This document shows positions 1 to 6,294 of a DNA stretch of 8,669 nt, one piece after another. The notes under the pieces are model-generated. The model saw only the letters and a list, made by a program, of their open reading frames with translations. It was not told where the DNA came from and made no database searches. How positions within the stretch are numbered: position 1 is the stretch's first letter; the number at the start of each line of letters is the position of its first letter. The DNA lies in the NCBI GenBank assembly GCA_007134625.1, contig SLKL01000161.1:1-8669 (forward strand). The letters run 5' to 3'. The stretch is from Saprospiraceae bacterium. Its GTDB lineage: Bacteria > Bacteroidota > Bacteroidia > Chitinophagales > Saprospiraceae. Made by a program: the position numbers and the translations under genes.

Positions 1-980
1 GGTCGTCCATGTTTTTTGCATCTAAAGATTTCCGGTGATTTTTTTAAAATCATTAAACCTGTTTTTACCATCCAGGTGTAGGCTACAGAGACTAAACCTA
101 CAAGCCTTTCAAGTCTTTCATCTTCTTGTAAATGAGTGTCTTGTAGATTAAACCCATTGCTTTTCAAATTTTTAAACATACTTTCAATTTGCCACCTTTG
201 GCCATATATTTCAGGTATGTTTTTGACTGGTTTTTGAGACATTATTATCAAATACTCTAGCTTGTTCTTGTCATTTCTGAACCTGAATCCACTTATGTAT
301 ACTTCCATATTATTATAAGTGTAAATCCTATTATTGCTATGCTTTCCCTTTCTTGAATTGGACTTAATAATGCTCTTAACAGATATTTCCTTGCCCTTGT
401 AATATACTTTTTGGTTCTCTTTTATCCTTATAATCGGATCTATTCCTTTGTCTTCCAGATACTTAATCCAACAAGGACCACCAAACTCTCTGTCTCCAAT
501 CAATGACTTAATTTTATCTGCCCCTATTTCATCAATAATCTGTTTAATAAGATCTATGCGCTCCCCTTGATTACTGTTTCCCTTCTTATCCAGTAGTGAC
601 CAACCTAATGGAATACTATATCCTTTATACAGAATAGATATCATTAAAATATTGATTTTCTTCTTGCCAAACTCCCAGTTTGTCCTGTCTATAAGCAATG
701 TATAGCCTTGTTCATCATTTTCTATCCAGCTCATTATCAATGGAATAATAACAGTAGGACTAAAATTCACTTCAGAAATGAATCTTTGCAACCGCCTGTA
801 ATTACTTTGCGCTTTACAAGCAGTATCCATTGCAATAGCAATTTTTGCCAAATTTACAGTACTCACTTTAACTATCGACAAAATGAATAAAGCAATCAAA
901 TCAATTCTCGGTTTTGTTAATGTAGGTAGGTTTTTTATTAATTCACAGGCTAGTTGCTTAATTTTGCTTCTAGTAGCCAT
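1..980 (-). CDS. IS4-family DDE transposase, C-terminus off window
   Basis: Cut-and-paste transposase acting on the ends of its own insertion sequence. Read from the ATG at 980-978, 326 codons are open to the window edge with no internal stop. The DDE catalytic triad is visible: D98 in LLIDRTNW, D163 in IGDREFGG, and E266 in the IS4 signature Y259-x2-R262-x3-E266-x6-K273 (YGQRWQIESMFKNLK). The N-terminal 90 residues are helical and probably bind the terminal repeats. IS4 transposases of this group are usually about 350 to 450 residues, so only the C-terminal tail is missing. The ATG was chosen because the conserved N-terminal region begins there and no longer in-frame extension is convincing. 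The start codon lies in one arm of an inverted repeat (972-1030). The element looks intact as far as it is visible. Family assignment is secure; the exact IS name is not known. Confidence 0.9.
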   Translation of the reverse strand, partial: MATRSKIKQLACELIKNLPTLTKPRIDLIALFILSIVKVSTVNLAKIAIAMDTACKAQSNYRRLQRFISEVNFSPTVIIPLIMSWIENDEQGYTLLIDRTNWEFGKKKINILMISILYKGYSIPLGWSLLDKKGNSNQGERIDLIKQIIDEIGADKIKSLIGDREFGGPCWIKYLEDKGIDPIIRIKENQKVYYKGKEISVKSIIKSNSRKGKHSNNRIYTYNNMEVYISGFRFRNDKNKLEYLIIMSQKPVKNIPEIYGQRWQIESMFKNLKSNGFNLQDTHLQEDERLERLVGLVSVAYTWMVKTGLMILKKSPEIFRCKKHGR

Positions 981-1030
981 GGTGAAATTGTTTTAATTAA
1001 CTTTATATCAAACGATTACACATGGCTACT
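972..1030 (-). promoter_or_regulatory. Inverted repeat that would pair with the transposase start codon
   Basis: AGTAGCCATG at 972-981 and CATGGCTACT at 1021-1030 are perfect 10-base inverted repeats separated by 39 bases. The transposase ATG (980-978) lies in the inner arm. RNA read through from outside the element would carry both arms and could hide the start codon. A transcript starting between the arms would not. IS10 and IS50 are known to limit transposase translation from outside transcripts in this way. Applying that here is inference. Confidence 0.45.
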
Positions 1031-1065
1031 TATTTTTACCTATCAATTTTTGTCATGTACTTAGA

Positions 1066-1707
1066 GAGAAGGCAGTTTATGTTATTAACTCTAAAAACAA
1101 AATTCCTCCGACAGATTATCCTGAAATTGTTAAATTTGACAAATTCAACTTGCTATATTTAAGCACATCTGATAGATTTTGGAGCCAATATTCATATCAG
1201 TTTGCTCACGAACTTTGTCATCACGTTATTGACAGCGATTTCTACACGACAAATGACAAATTCGGATGGTTTGAAGAAGCACTTTGCGAATTGTCCTCAA
1301 TATTCTGCATTGATAAAATGTCTCAAACTTGGCAGACAAATCCTCCTTACACAAATTGGAAGGGCTATTCATCATCATTGGCTGACTATGTTACAGACGT
1401 TATTAGAAAACCGGAGAATAAAATTTCCAAACCATTTAAAGGTTGGTTAACAGAAAATCTTGACCTGCTTTATAAAGACCGATACAAAAGAACAGAAAAC
1501 AGAATTGTCGCATTACAATTATTTCCACTTTTTAGGAATAAAACTGAATTTTGGATGACGATTCAATATTTGAAGTTTATAAAAGTAACAGATGATATGA
1601 CGTTTGACAACTTTATAGACGCTTGGGCTGAAAAAGTTCCAGACAAATTGAAAGAACTAATTAATGAAACTAAGACAACACTAAATGACGAGAAAGCCAG
1701 CAGTTAA
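1066..1707 (+). pseudogene. Zinc metallopeptidase-like gene, 5' end removed by the insertion sequence
   Basis: The frame ending in TAA at 1705-1707 encodes HELCHH at 1207-1224, a zincin HExxH motif in which the two histidines bind zinc and the glutamate is catalytic. About 18 residues later comes GWFEEALCE, which could supply the third ligand (gluzincin-like). Protein-like sequence runs in frame back to about 1069 (VYVINSKNKIPPTDYPEI), with no ATG or GTG start. The only candidate start is a TTG at 1150, inside what looks like conserved sequence. Upstream lies insertion-sequence DNA with an in-frame stop at 994-996. The simplest reading is an intact gene whose N-terminal part was displaced by the insertion. 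No signal peptide can be assessed. The substrate is unknown, and a small cytosolic peptidase carried on a gene cassette is one possibility. The active-site motif is clear; the family name is not. Confidence 0.6.
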
Positions 1708-1830
1708 CATGGGTTTTGCGTCAGGCGGGGTAACGTGCAAACTTGAAGCTTTGTGCCTCTATTCAAGTGTGGTTCTGTTTGAAAGTTTTGTGCTCCGAAA
1801 CCCGCCTGAACGCAAAGCCCGAAACCGTCA
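1705..1830 (+). repeat. Long imperfect palindrome resembling an integron attC site
   Basis: Left arm 1711-1729 (GGGTTTTGCGTCAGGCGGG) pairs with right arm 1801-1820 (CCCGCCTGAACGCAAAGCCC). One base is unpaired in the stem and there is one substitution. Weaker complementarity continues inward (GTGCAAACTT near 1735 against AAGTTTTGTGC near 1783). The outer left edge is GTTAAC, where the TAA is the stop codon of the preceding gene. The outer right edge is CCGTCA rather than a canonical GTTRRRY. Size (about 125 bases), an extrahelical base and the stop codon in the left core all fit attC. The degenerate right core and the absence of a visible integrase leave it unproven. A dispersed palindromic repeat, or a structural terminator lacking a T tract, are alternatives. 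Confidence 0.5.
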
Positions 1831-1936
1831 ATTTCTATACTAATAGAAAACAATCACCCCTCCCCAAGTTCACACCCATGACCTTGAAATATCCAATAAA
1901 TTCTTAAAAACTCAGCAGCATTTAATGATAATTCGT

Positions 1937-1944
1937 TAAGTTTG
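1937..1944 (+). promoter_or_regulatory. Candidate Bacteroidota -7 box for the hsdR operon
   Basis: TAAGTTTG matches the TAnnTTTG element of Bacteroidota housekeeping promoters exactly. No TTTG or TTG partner sits about 20 bases upstream, so support is weak. If used, it would give a 5' leader of about 185 bases before the hsdR ATG at 2137. A copy of CTTGGATG (1947-1954) would lie across the start of transcription. Confidence 0.25.
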
Positions 1945-1946
1945 AG

Positions 1947-2118
1947 CTTGGATGTGGAATTAACCTAAGGCTGCAAGCTTGATATATAGGGAACACTTGG
2001 ATGGTATAGGGGAGTCGTGTATAGGTCTGTTGGGCTCAGCATATTAAAAAGTAAGAACTTCAATCGAGCGCAATTTGTCCCGACCTTGTGGGAATTATTT
2101 TTTGTCCGGGCTTGGATG
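1947..2118 (+). repeat. Three direct copies of CTTGGATG upstream of hsdR
   Basis: Identical 8-mers occur at 1947-1954, 1996-2003 and 2111-2118, the last 19 bases before the hsdR ATG. Three copies within 172 bases is more than chance predicts for an 8-mer. They could bind a regulator, but they are not palindromic and no flanking bases are shared by all three. Confidence 0.3.
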
Positions 2119-2136
2119 ACACTGAAAAGAAAGAGA

Positions 2137-4818
2137 ATGAATAAAAAGACACTTTCAGAAAGGGATATTTGTACCAAATTTATCACTCCTGCTTTGGAGA
2201 AGGCAGGGTGGGACAAGCAATTGCAAATATTAGAGGAAGTTTCTTTTACCGATGGTAAAATATATGTTAGAGGAAGAATCACAGCCAGGGGAGCGCGAAA
2301 ACGCGCTGATTATATCCTTTACTATAAGCCAAGTATTCCCATTGCAATTATTGAGGCAAAAGACAATAAACACTCTGTCCGTGCCGGAATTCAACAAGCT
2401 TTGAACTATGCTAGAATATTAGACATACCTTTTGTCTTCAGCAGTAATGGAGATGGATTTATTTTCCACGATCGCACCGCCAAAGATGGAAATATAGAAA
2501 CAGAGTTAGATAATGACAGCTTCCCCTCTCCTGAAGAACTTTGGAATAAATACAATAAGTTCAGAGGCATTGAAACACAGGAAGCTAAAAAAGTTGTTGC
2601 TCAGGATTACTATTTTGACGCAAGTGGCAGAAGTCCGAGATATTATCAGCAAATTGCTATTAACAGAACGATAGAGGCCATTGCCAAAGGACAAGATCGC
2701 ATCCTTTTGGTCATGGCTACCGGCACAGGAAAGACCTACACTGCTTTTCAAATTATTCACAGACTGTGGAAAAGTGGTAAGAAAAAAAGAATCCTTTTTT
2801 TAGCAGATCGAAATGCTTTAATTGATCAAACGCGCAGAGGTGACTTCAAGCACTTCAAGGATAAAATGACGGTGGTTAAACATCGAATGATTGATAAAAG
2901 CTATGAAATTTACTTAGCCTTGTATCAGGGGTTATCAGGGGCTGATGAGGAAGCCAATGCTTATAAAAAATTTTCGAGGGAATTTTTTGACTTAATCGTC
3001 ATTGATGAGTGTCATAGAGGCAGTGCCAAAGAGGATAGTGCATGGAGGGAAATATTGAACTATTTCGAGAAAGCAACACATATCGGCTTGACTGCAACTC
3101 CAAAGGAAACCAATGAAGTTTCAAACAGTGAATATTTTGGAGAACCGCTTTATACCTATTCGCTAAAACAAGGCATTGATGATGGATTTCTGGCACCTTA
3201 TCGGGTGATAAGAGTTAATCTGAATGTAGATGCCGAAGGTTGGCGACCTGAACGAGGCAAAAAAGACAAGGATGGTAATGAGGTTGAGGACCGTATCTAC
3301 AATAGAAAAGATTTTGATCGAAATTTAGTCATAGAAGAGCGGACTCAAGCTGTAGCAAGAAAATTAACCGAGTTTTTGAAAGGATACGATCGCTTTGCCA
3401 AAACCATTGTTTTCTGTACCGACATTGACCATGCAGAACGAATGCGTTCTGCACTTTCTAATATGAATGCTGATTTAATAGCCCAAAACTACAAATACAT
3501 CATGCAGATTACGGGAGATAATGATGAGGGCAAAAGGGAATTGGACAACTTTATCAATCCGGAGGAAACTTATCCCGTTATTGCTACTACCTCTGAGTTG
3601 ATGACTACGGGCGTAGATGCACAGACCTGTAAAGTCATAGTATTGGATGCGGAGATAAAATCCATGACTAAGTTCAAGCAGATTGTAGGTAGAGGTACCC
3701 GAATCAATGAAGAATTTGGAAAAATGTATTTTACCATACTTGATTTCAGAAACGTTACAGATTTGTTTGCTGATAAAGAATTTGATGGTGACCCCATACG
3801 AGTTAAACCAGTTTCAGAAGAAACCGACTTAGGTGGCATTGTAGATGAAGAAGAAAATATTGATACCCCTATCATTGACGTAGAAACGGGTGAACAGATA
3901 GAGATCAAACCGGAAATAAGATACCCTGAATTGCAAAGCCAAACCAGTCAGGTAAATGAGCCCAGGCAAAAAGTGTATGTCAATGGGGTGGATGTATCAA
4001 TCCTGATAAGTAGGGAAATGTATTTTGACAATAGTGGTAAGCCCATTACTACAAGCTTGAAAGATCACACCAAGGAACTCATCAAGGGGCAATATGCTTC
4101 AATGGATGATTTTCTGAACAGATGGAACAGCACTGATAAAAAGGAAGTCATCATTAAAGAATTAGAAGACCAGGGCGTGTTGGTGGATGCTTTGAGAGAT
4201 GCGGTAAACCGAGACCTGCCCGCCAGAATACCGGGCAAATGGTATGTGTATGTGATTGAATGCGAAGATGGTAGTCTCTATAAAGGAATGACCACAGACT
4301 TAAAAAATCGTTGGCGATTACATAAAAAAGGTCAAGCTGCCGAATGGACAAAAAGACATAAACCACTTGAGTTAATTCATTATGAAACATTCAATTCAGA
4401 AACTGAAGCTGTAAAAAGAGAACAATACCTAAAATCGGAAAGTGGAAGGATTTGGCTACAAAACCAAAAAGCAATGGATATGCTAAACGGCAGGCAGGCG
4501 GGTGTGGACTTATTCGACTTAATTTGCCATGTGGCCTTTGAACAACCACCACTTACCCGAAAGGAAAGAGCCAACAATGTGAAGAAACGTGATTACTTCA
4601 CCAAATACGGTGAACAAGCACGAAAGGTATTGGAAACTCTGCTTGAAAAATATGCGGATGAAGGTGTTACCAATATTGAGAGTATGGATATTTTAAAAGT
4701 TAAACCGCTCACCGATTACGGTTCACCACTGGAAATAATCAAGCAGTTTGGGGGAAAAACCAAATACCTGGAGGCAGTAAAAGAATTAGAACAAGAATTG
4801 TATAAAACAGGAGCTTAA
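2137..4818 (+). CDS. hsdR: Type I restriction enzyme subunit R (EcoEI-like) with internal GIY-YIG domain
   Basis: Restriction and translocation subunit of a type I restriction-modification complex; it pumps DNA using ATP and cuts when the HsdM/HsdS core finds an unmethylated target. Counting from the ATG at 2137 (893 residues), a PD-(D/E)xK nuclease shows D58, E73-A-K75 and Q87xxxY91. The superfamily 2 motor shows Walker A ATGTGKT (194-200), DECH (290-293), TATP (319-322), TTGVD (490-494) and QIVGRGTR (515-522). The C-terminal EcoEI_R_C-type region (FDLICHVAFEQPPLTRKERA) is interrupted just upstream by a GIY-YIG domain at about residues 700-778. Without the 96-codon insert the protein would be about 797 residues, normal for this subfamily. 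The start at 2137 was chosen because MNKKTLSERDICTKF begins the conserved region and an AG-rich stretch (AAAGAGA) precedes it. All nuclease and motor motifs appear intact. hsdR comes first in the operon, 106 bases ahead of rhuM. Confidence 0.93.
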   Translation: MNKKTLSERDICTKFITPALEKAGWDKQLQILEEVSFTDGKIYVRGRITARGARKRADYILYYKPSIPIAIIEAKDNKHSVRAGIQQALNYARILDIPFVFSSNGDGFIFHDRTAKDGNIETELDNDSFPSPEELWNKYNKFRGIETQEAKKVVAQDYYFDASGRSPRYYQQIAINRTIEAIAKGQDRILLVMATGTGKTYTAFQIIHRLWKSGKKKRILFLADRNALIDQTRRGDFKHFKDKMTVVKHRMIDKSYEIYLALYQGLSGADEEANAYKKFSREFFDLIVIDECHRGSAKEDSAWREILNYFEKATHIGLTATPKETNEVSNSEYFGEPLYTYSLKQGIDDGFLAPYRVIRVNLNVDAEGWRPERGKKDKDGNEVEDRIYNRKDFDRNLVIEERTQAVARKLTEFLKGYDRFAKTIVFCTDIDHAERMRSALSNMNADLIAQNYKYIMQITGDNDEGKRELDNFINPEETYPVIATTSELMTTGVDAQTCKVIVLDAEIKSMTKFKQIVGRGTRINEEFGKMYFTILDFRNVTDLFADKEFDGDPIRVKPVSEETDLGGIVDEEENIDTPIIDVETGEQIEIKPEIRYPELQSQTSQVNEPRQKVYVNGVDVSILISREMYFDNSGKPITTSLKDHTKELIKGQYASMDDFLNRWNSTDKKEVIIKELEDQGVLVDALRDAVNRDLPARIPGKWYVYVIECEDGSLYKGMTTDLKNRWRLHKKGQAAEWTKRHKPLELIHYETFNSETEAVKREQYLKSESGRIWLQNQKAMDMLNGRQAGVDLFDLICHVAFEQPPLTRKERANNVKKRDYFTKYGEQARKVLETLLEKYADEGVTNIESMDILKVKPLTDYGSPLEIIKQFGGKTKYLEAVKELEQELYKTGA
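4215..4224 (+). repeat. Left boundary repeat of the GIY-YIG insert
   Basis: CCTGCCCGCC, a GC-rich block in AT-rich coding DNA that is translated as part of LPAR. It pairs imperfectly (8 of 10) with GGCAGGCGGG at 4493-4502. Confidence 0.5.
4215..4502 (+). other. In-frame GIY-YIG nuclease-domain insert within hsdR
   Basis: These 288 bases (96 codons) encode a segment foreign to HsdR. It resembles small UPF0213/YhbQ-type GIY-YIG proteins: YVYVIECEDGSLYKG (703-717, the GIY and YxG strands), DLKNRW with the probable catalytic R725, WTKRHKPLELIHYE, and EAVKREQYLKS with probable metal-binding E757 or E762. Host HsdR sequence ends near AVNRD and resumes at DLFDLICHVAF. The insert is bounded by CCTGCCCGCC on the left and GGCAGGCGGG on the right, which match as inverted repeats at 8 of 10 positions. 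No intein splice residues (N-terminal Cys/Ser, C-terminal His-Asn) are present, so the domain should remain in the mature protein. It has no in-frame Met of its own before the GIY motif. Domain identity is strong; origin as a mobile cassette is inference. Confidence 0.8.
4489..4504 (+). repeat. Right boundary repeat of the GIY-YIG insert
   Basis: GGCAGGCAGGCGGGTG contains a tandem GGCA repeat and is translated as GRQAG. Its CAGGCGGG core (4495-4502) is identical to 1722-1729 in the left arm of the attC-like palindrome. That match could be chance or could mark a common repeat family. Confidence 0.5.
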
Positions 4819-4924
4819 ATAATGATGAATTGTTAATGGCATAATTATTAATTATGCTCACAAGCTGTAAGTATTAGCCATACATAACTAACAACTGATA
4901 ATTAACAATTTACAATTAAATTTG
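4819..4924. promoter_or_regulatory. AT-rich gap between hsdR and rhuM with a perfect palindrome
   Basis: GCATAATTA (4839-4847) and TAATTATGC (4849-4857) form a perfect 9-base inverted repeat around one central T. It has too little GC and no T tract to be a usual terminator, but it has the form of an operator. AATTGTTAAT (4828-4837) and ATTAACAATT (4901-4910) form a second perfect 10-base inverted pair enclosing it. A TAAATTTG at 4917-4924 touches the rhuM ATG and is too close to be its promoter. Control of rhuM separately from hsdR is plausible but unproven. Confidence 0.4.
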
Positions 4925-5920
4925 ATGAATACTGAAATAATAATCTACAATACAGATGACGGCAAAGCTTCCGTTGCACTGCATGCCAAGGATGGTGATG
5001 TTTGGATGAATCAAAACCAATTGGCTGAACTTTTTGACACCTCCAAGCAAAACATTGGGCAACACATAAAAAACATACTGGAAGATAGAGAGTTAGAGGC
5101 TGATTCAGTTGTAAAGAATTACTTTACAACTGCCTCCGACGGAAAGAATTATGAGGTCACTTTTTATTCTTTGGCGATGATTCTGGCTATCGGGTTTCGA
5201 GTAAGAAGTAAAAGAGGTACCCAATTTAGAATCTGGGCAAACCAAAACCTTCGTGAATACATGGTCAAAGGCTTTGTGATGGATGATGAGCGCCTCAAAA
5301 ATCCGGATGGACGACCAGACTATTTTGATGAGTTGCTTGAGCGCATTCGAGAAATACGCGCTTCTGAAAAACGCTTTTACCAAAAAGTCAGAGATCTTCT
5401 TGCATTAAGTAGTGATTATGACCACACAGACAAGGCAACACAAATGTTCTTTGCTGAAACGCAAAACAAGTTGCTTTATGCCGTAACCAATAAAACAGCA
5501 GCTGAAATCGTGATGAGTCGCGCCAATTCAGAAGCACCCAACATGGGGCTTACTTCATGGAAGGGAAATAAAGTGCGGAAACAGGATATCATCATTGCCA
5601 AGAATTACCTTACTAAAGACGAACTGGATACACTCAACAGGTTGACAGTTATCTTCCTTGAAACGGCTGAATTACGGGTGAAGGAAAGAAAAGACATTCA
5701 TTTGAAATTTTGGAGAGAAAATGTAGATCGCATCCTGCAACTTAATGACAAGAGTATTTTGCAAAACTCGGGCAGCATTTCCAATACGCAAATGGAAGAA
5801 AAAGTGCGGAAGATTTATGATGAATTTGATTTAAAGAGAAAGCAGTTTGAAGCGAAAAAAGCTGATTTAGAAGACCTAAAGGCATTGGAAGAAAAGGTAA
5901 AAATGAATAAGGTTAAATGA
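4925..5920 (+). CDS. RhuM-family protein, function unknown
   Basis: The 331-residue product matches the RhuM family, named after a gene on Salmonella pathogenicity island 3 and often met near restriction-modification genes. Its molecular function is not established. The N-terminal half carries a probable helix-turn-helix (about 28-52, VWMNQNQLAELFDTSKQNIG), followed by the family-typical stretch YSLAMILAIGFRVRSKRGTQFRIWA. The C-terminal 40 residues are charged and Lys/Glu-rich (LKRKQFEAKKADLEDLKALEEK), probably a coiled coil. Relatives exist with a fused Fic/Doc domain, but no HPFxxGNG Fic motif is seen here. ATG at 4925 is preferred over the TTG one codon upstream. No Shine-Dalgarno is visible. 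The stop overlaps the next start by four bases (ATGA), so the two genes are probably translationally coupled. The protein may be a DNA-binding regulator or an accessory defence factor; this is inference. Confidence 0.85.
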   Translation: MNTEIIIYNTDDGKASVALHAKDGDVWMNQNQLAELFDTSKQNIGQHIKNILEDRELEADSVVKNYFTTASDGKNYEVTFYSLAMILAIGFRVRSKRGTQFRIWANQNLREYMVKGFVMDDERLKNPDGRPDYFDELLERIREIRASEKRFYQKVRDLLALSSDYDHTDKATQMFFAETQNKLLYAVTNKTAAEIVMSRANSEAPNMGLTSWKGNKVRKQDIIIAKNYLTKDELDTLNRLTVIFLETAELRVKERKDIHLKFWRENVDRILQLNDKSILQNSGSISNTQMEEKVRKIYDEFDLKRKQFEAKKADLEDLKALEEKVKMNKVK

Positions 5921-6276
5921 AAGAGAATGTTATTAAAACTAAAAGCTTAGAGTTCGCAATTCGCGTGGTACGTTTGAATCAGGTTTTGACAAGTGAAAAA
6001 AAGGAATTTATTATGTCCAAGCAAGTACTTCGCTCTGGGACTTCAGTTGGTGCAATGGTAAGGGAAGCCGAACATGCAGAGTCAAAGCCTGACTTCATCC
6101 ACAAACTGGCAATAGCTCAAAAAGAAATCAACGAAACACTCTATTGGCTTGAACTTCTATTCAAAACAGAGTACATTAACCAAATAGAATACAATGCTTT
6201 AAACCAAGATGCTTCTGAACTTTTAAAGTTGCTAACAAGCATCATAAAAACCAGCAAATCACGCATTAACAATTAA
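5917..6276 (+). CDS. Four-helix-bundle protein of the 23S rRNA intervening-sequence (S23) family
   Basis: The 119-residue helical protein carries the family hallmark SGTSVGAMVREAEHAESKPD (about 42-61) followed by FIHKLAIAQKEINETLYWLELL. The family was first seen in ORFs within 23S rRNA intervening sequences, and includes the bAvd accessory protein of diversity-generating retroelements, which forms a pentameric barrel and binds nucleic acid. Most members have no known role and sit alone in Bacteroidota genomes. No reverse transcriptase, rRNA or template/variable repeat is present here, so neither classic context applies. The gene starts inside the rhuM stop (ATGA overlap) and ends 18 bases before hsdM, which places it within the operon. 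Its last codons, including the stop, lie in an ATTAACAATTAA repeat. It may be a passenger gene or a scaffold for RNA or DNA; this is inference. Confidence 0.88.
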   Translation: MKENVIKTKSLEFAIRVVRLNQVLTSEKKEFIMSKQVLRSGTSVGAMVREAEHAESKPDFIHKLAIAQKEINETLYWLELLFKTEYINQIEYNALNQDASELLKLLTSIIKTSKSRINN

Positions 6277-6290
6277 TAATTAACAATTAA
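6265..6290 (+). repeat. Tandem ATTAACAATTAA repeat between the four-helix-bundle gene and hsdM
   Basis: Identical 12-mers occur at 6265-6276 and 6279-6290 (14-base period). The first supplies the stop codon of the upstream gene and the second ends 4 bases before the hsdM ATG. The 10-base core ATTAACAATT also lies upstream of rhuM at 4901-4910 and, inverted, at 4828-4837. The repeat could be a boundary of an inserted gene pair or simply an AT-rich translation-start context. Confidence 0.5.
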
Positions 6291-6294
6291 CTAA

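Larger units (their letters stand above)
1..1060 (-). mobile_element. IS4-family insertion sequence, partial (promoter-proximal end only)
   Basis: The region holds an IS4-type transposase reading leftward plus its upstream leader. The element continues past the left edge of the window, so its far terminal repeat and any target-site duplication cannot be seen. The near end is placed at about 1060 because a metallopeptidase-like reading frame gives sensible protein from about 1069 onward. The exact terminal inverted repeat was not identified, and the boundary is uncertain by roughly 20 to 30 bases. Confidence 0.75.
1831..2136. other. Non-coding leader upstream of hsdR
   Basis: No convincing gene is seen on either strand in these 306 bases. 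The hsdR frame is open back to a GTG at 2017, but the 40 extra codons do not resemble HsdR N-termini. Visible signals are a perfect TAAGTTTG box at 1937-1944, a weaker TTTG (2074-2077) / TATTTTTTG (2096-2104) pair with an 18-base gap, and three copies of CTTGGATG. The operon promoter most likely lies here. Confidence 0.6.

Noticed and set aside
708..890. 60-codon forward reading frame
   Set aside because: It lies antisense within the transposase gene and has no recognisable features.
1705..1830. Simple rho-independent terminator
   Set aside because: The stem is far longer than usual, with a loop of about 70 bases, and no T tract follows either arm.
2017..2136. Longer hsdR start at GTG 2017
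   Set aside because: The 40 added residues do not resemble HsdR N-termini. The conserved region and an AG-rich stretch both support ATG 2137.
4215..4502. Intein within HsdR
   Set aside because: No Cys/Ser at the left junction and no His-Asn at the right junction, and the insert is too short for an intein plus homing nuclease.
4917..4924. TAAATTTG as the rhuM promoter -7 box
   Set aside because: It directly abuts the ATG, so transcription would begin inside the gene, and there is no upstream TTTG partner.
4925..5920. Fic/Doc toxin activity for the RhuM-family protein
   Set aside because: No HPFxxGNG-like motif is present; the fusion occurs in some relatives but not here.
5917..6276. Diversity-generating retroelement accessory gene (bAvd)
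   Set aside because: No reverse transcriptase and no template/variable repeat pair is present in the window, so only family-level similarity can be claimed.
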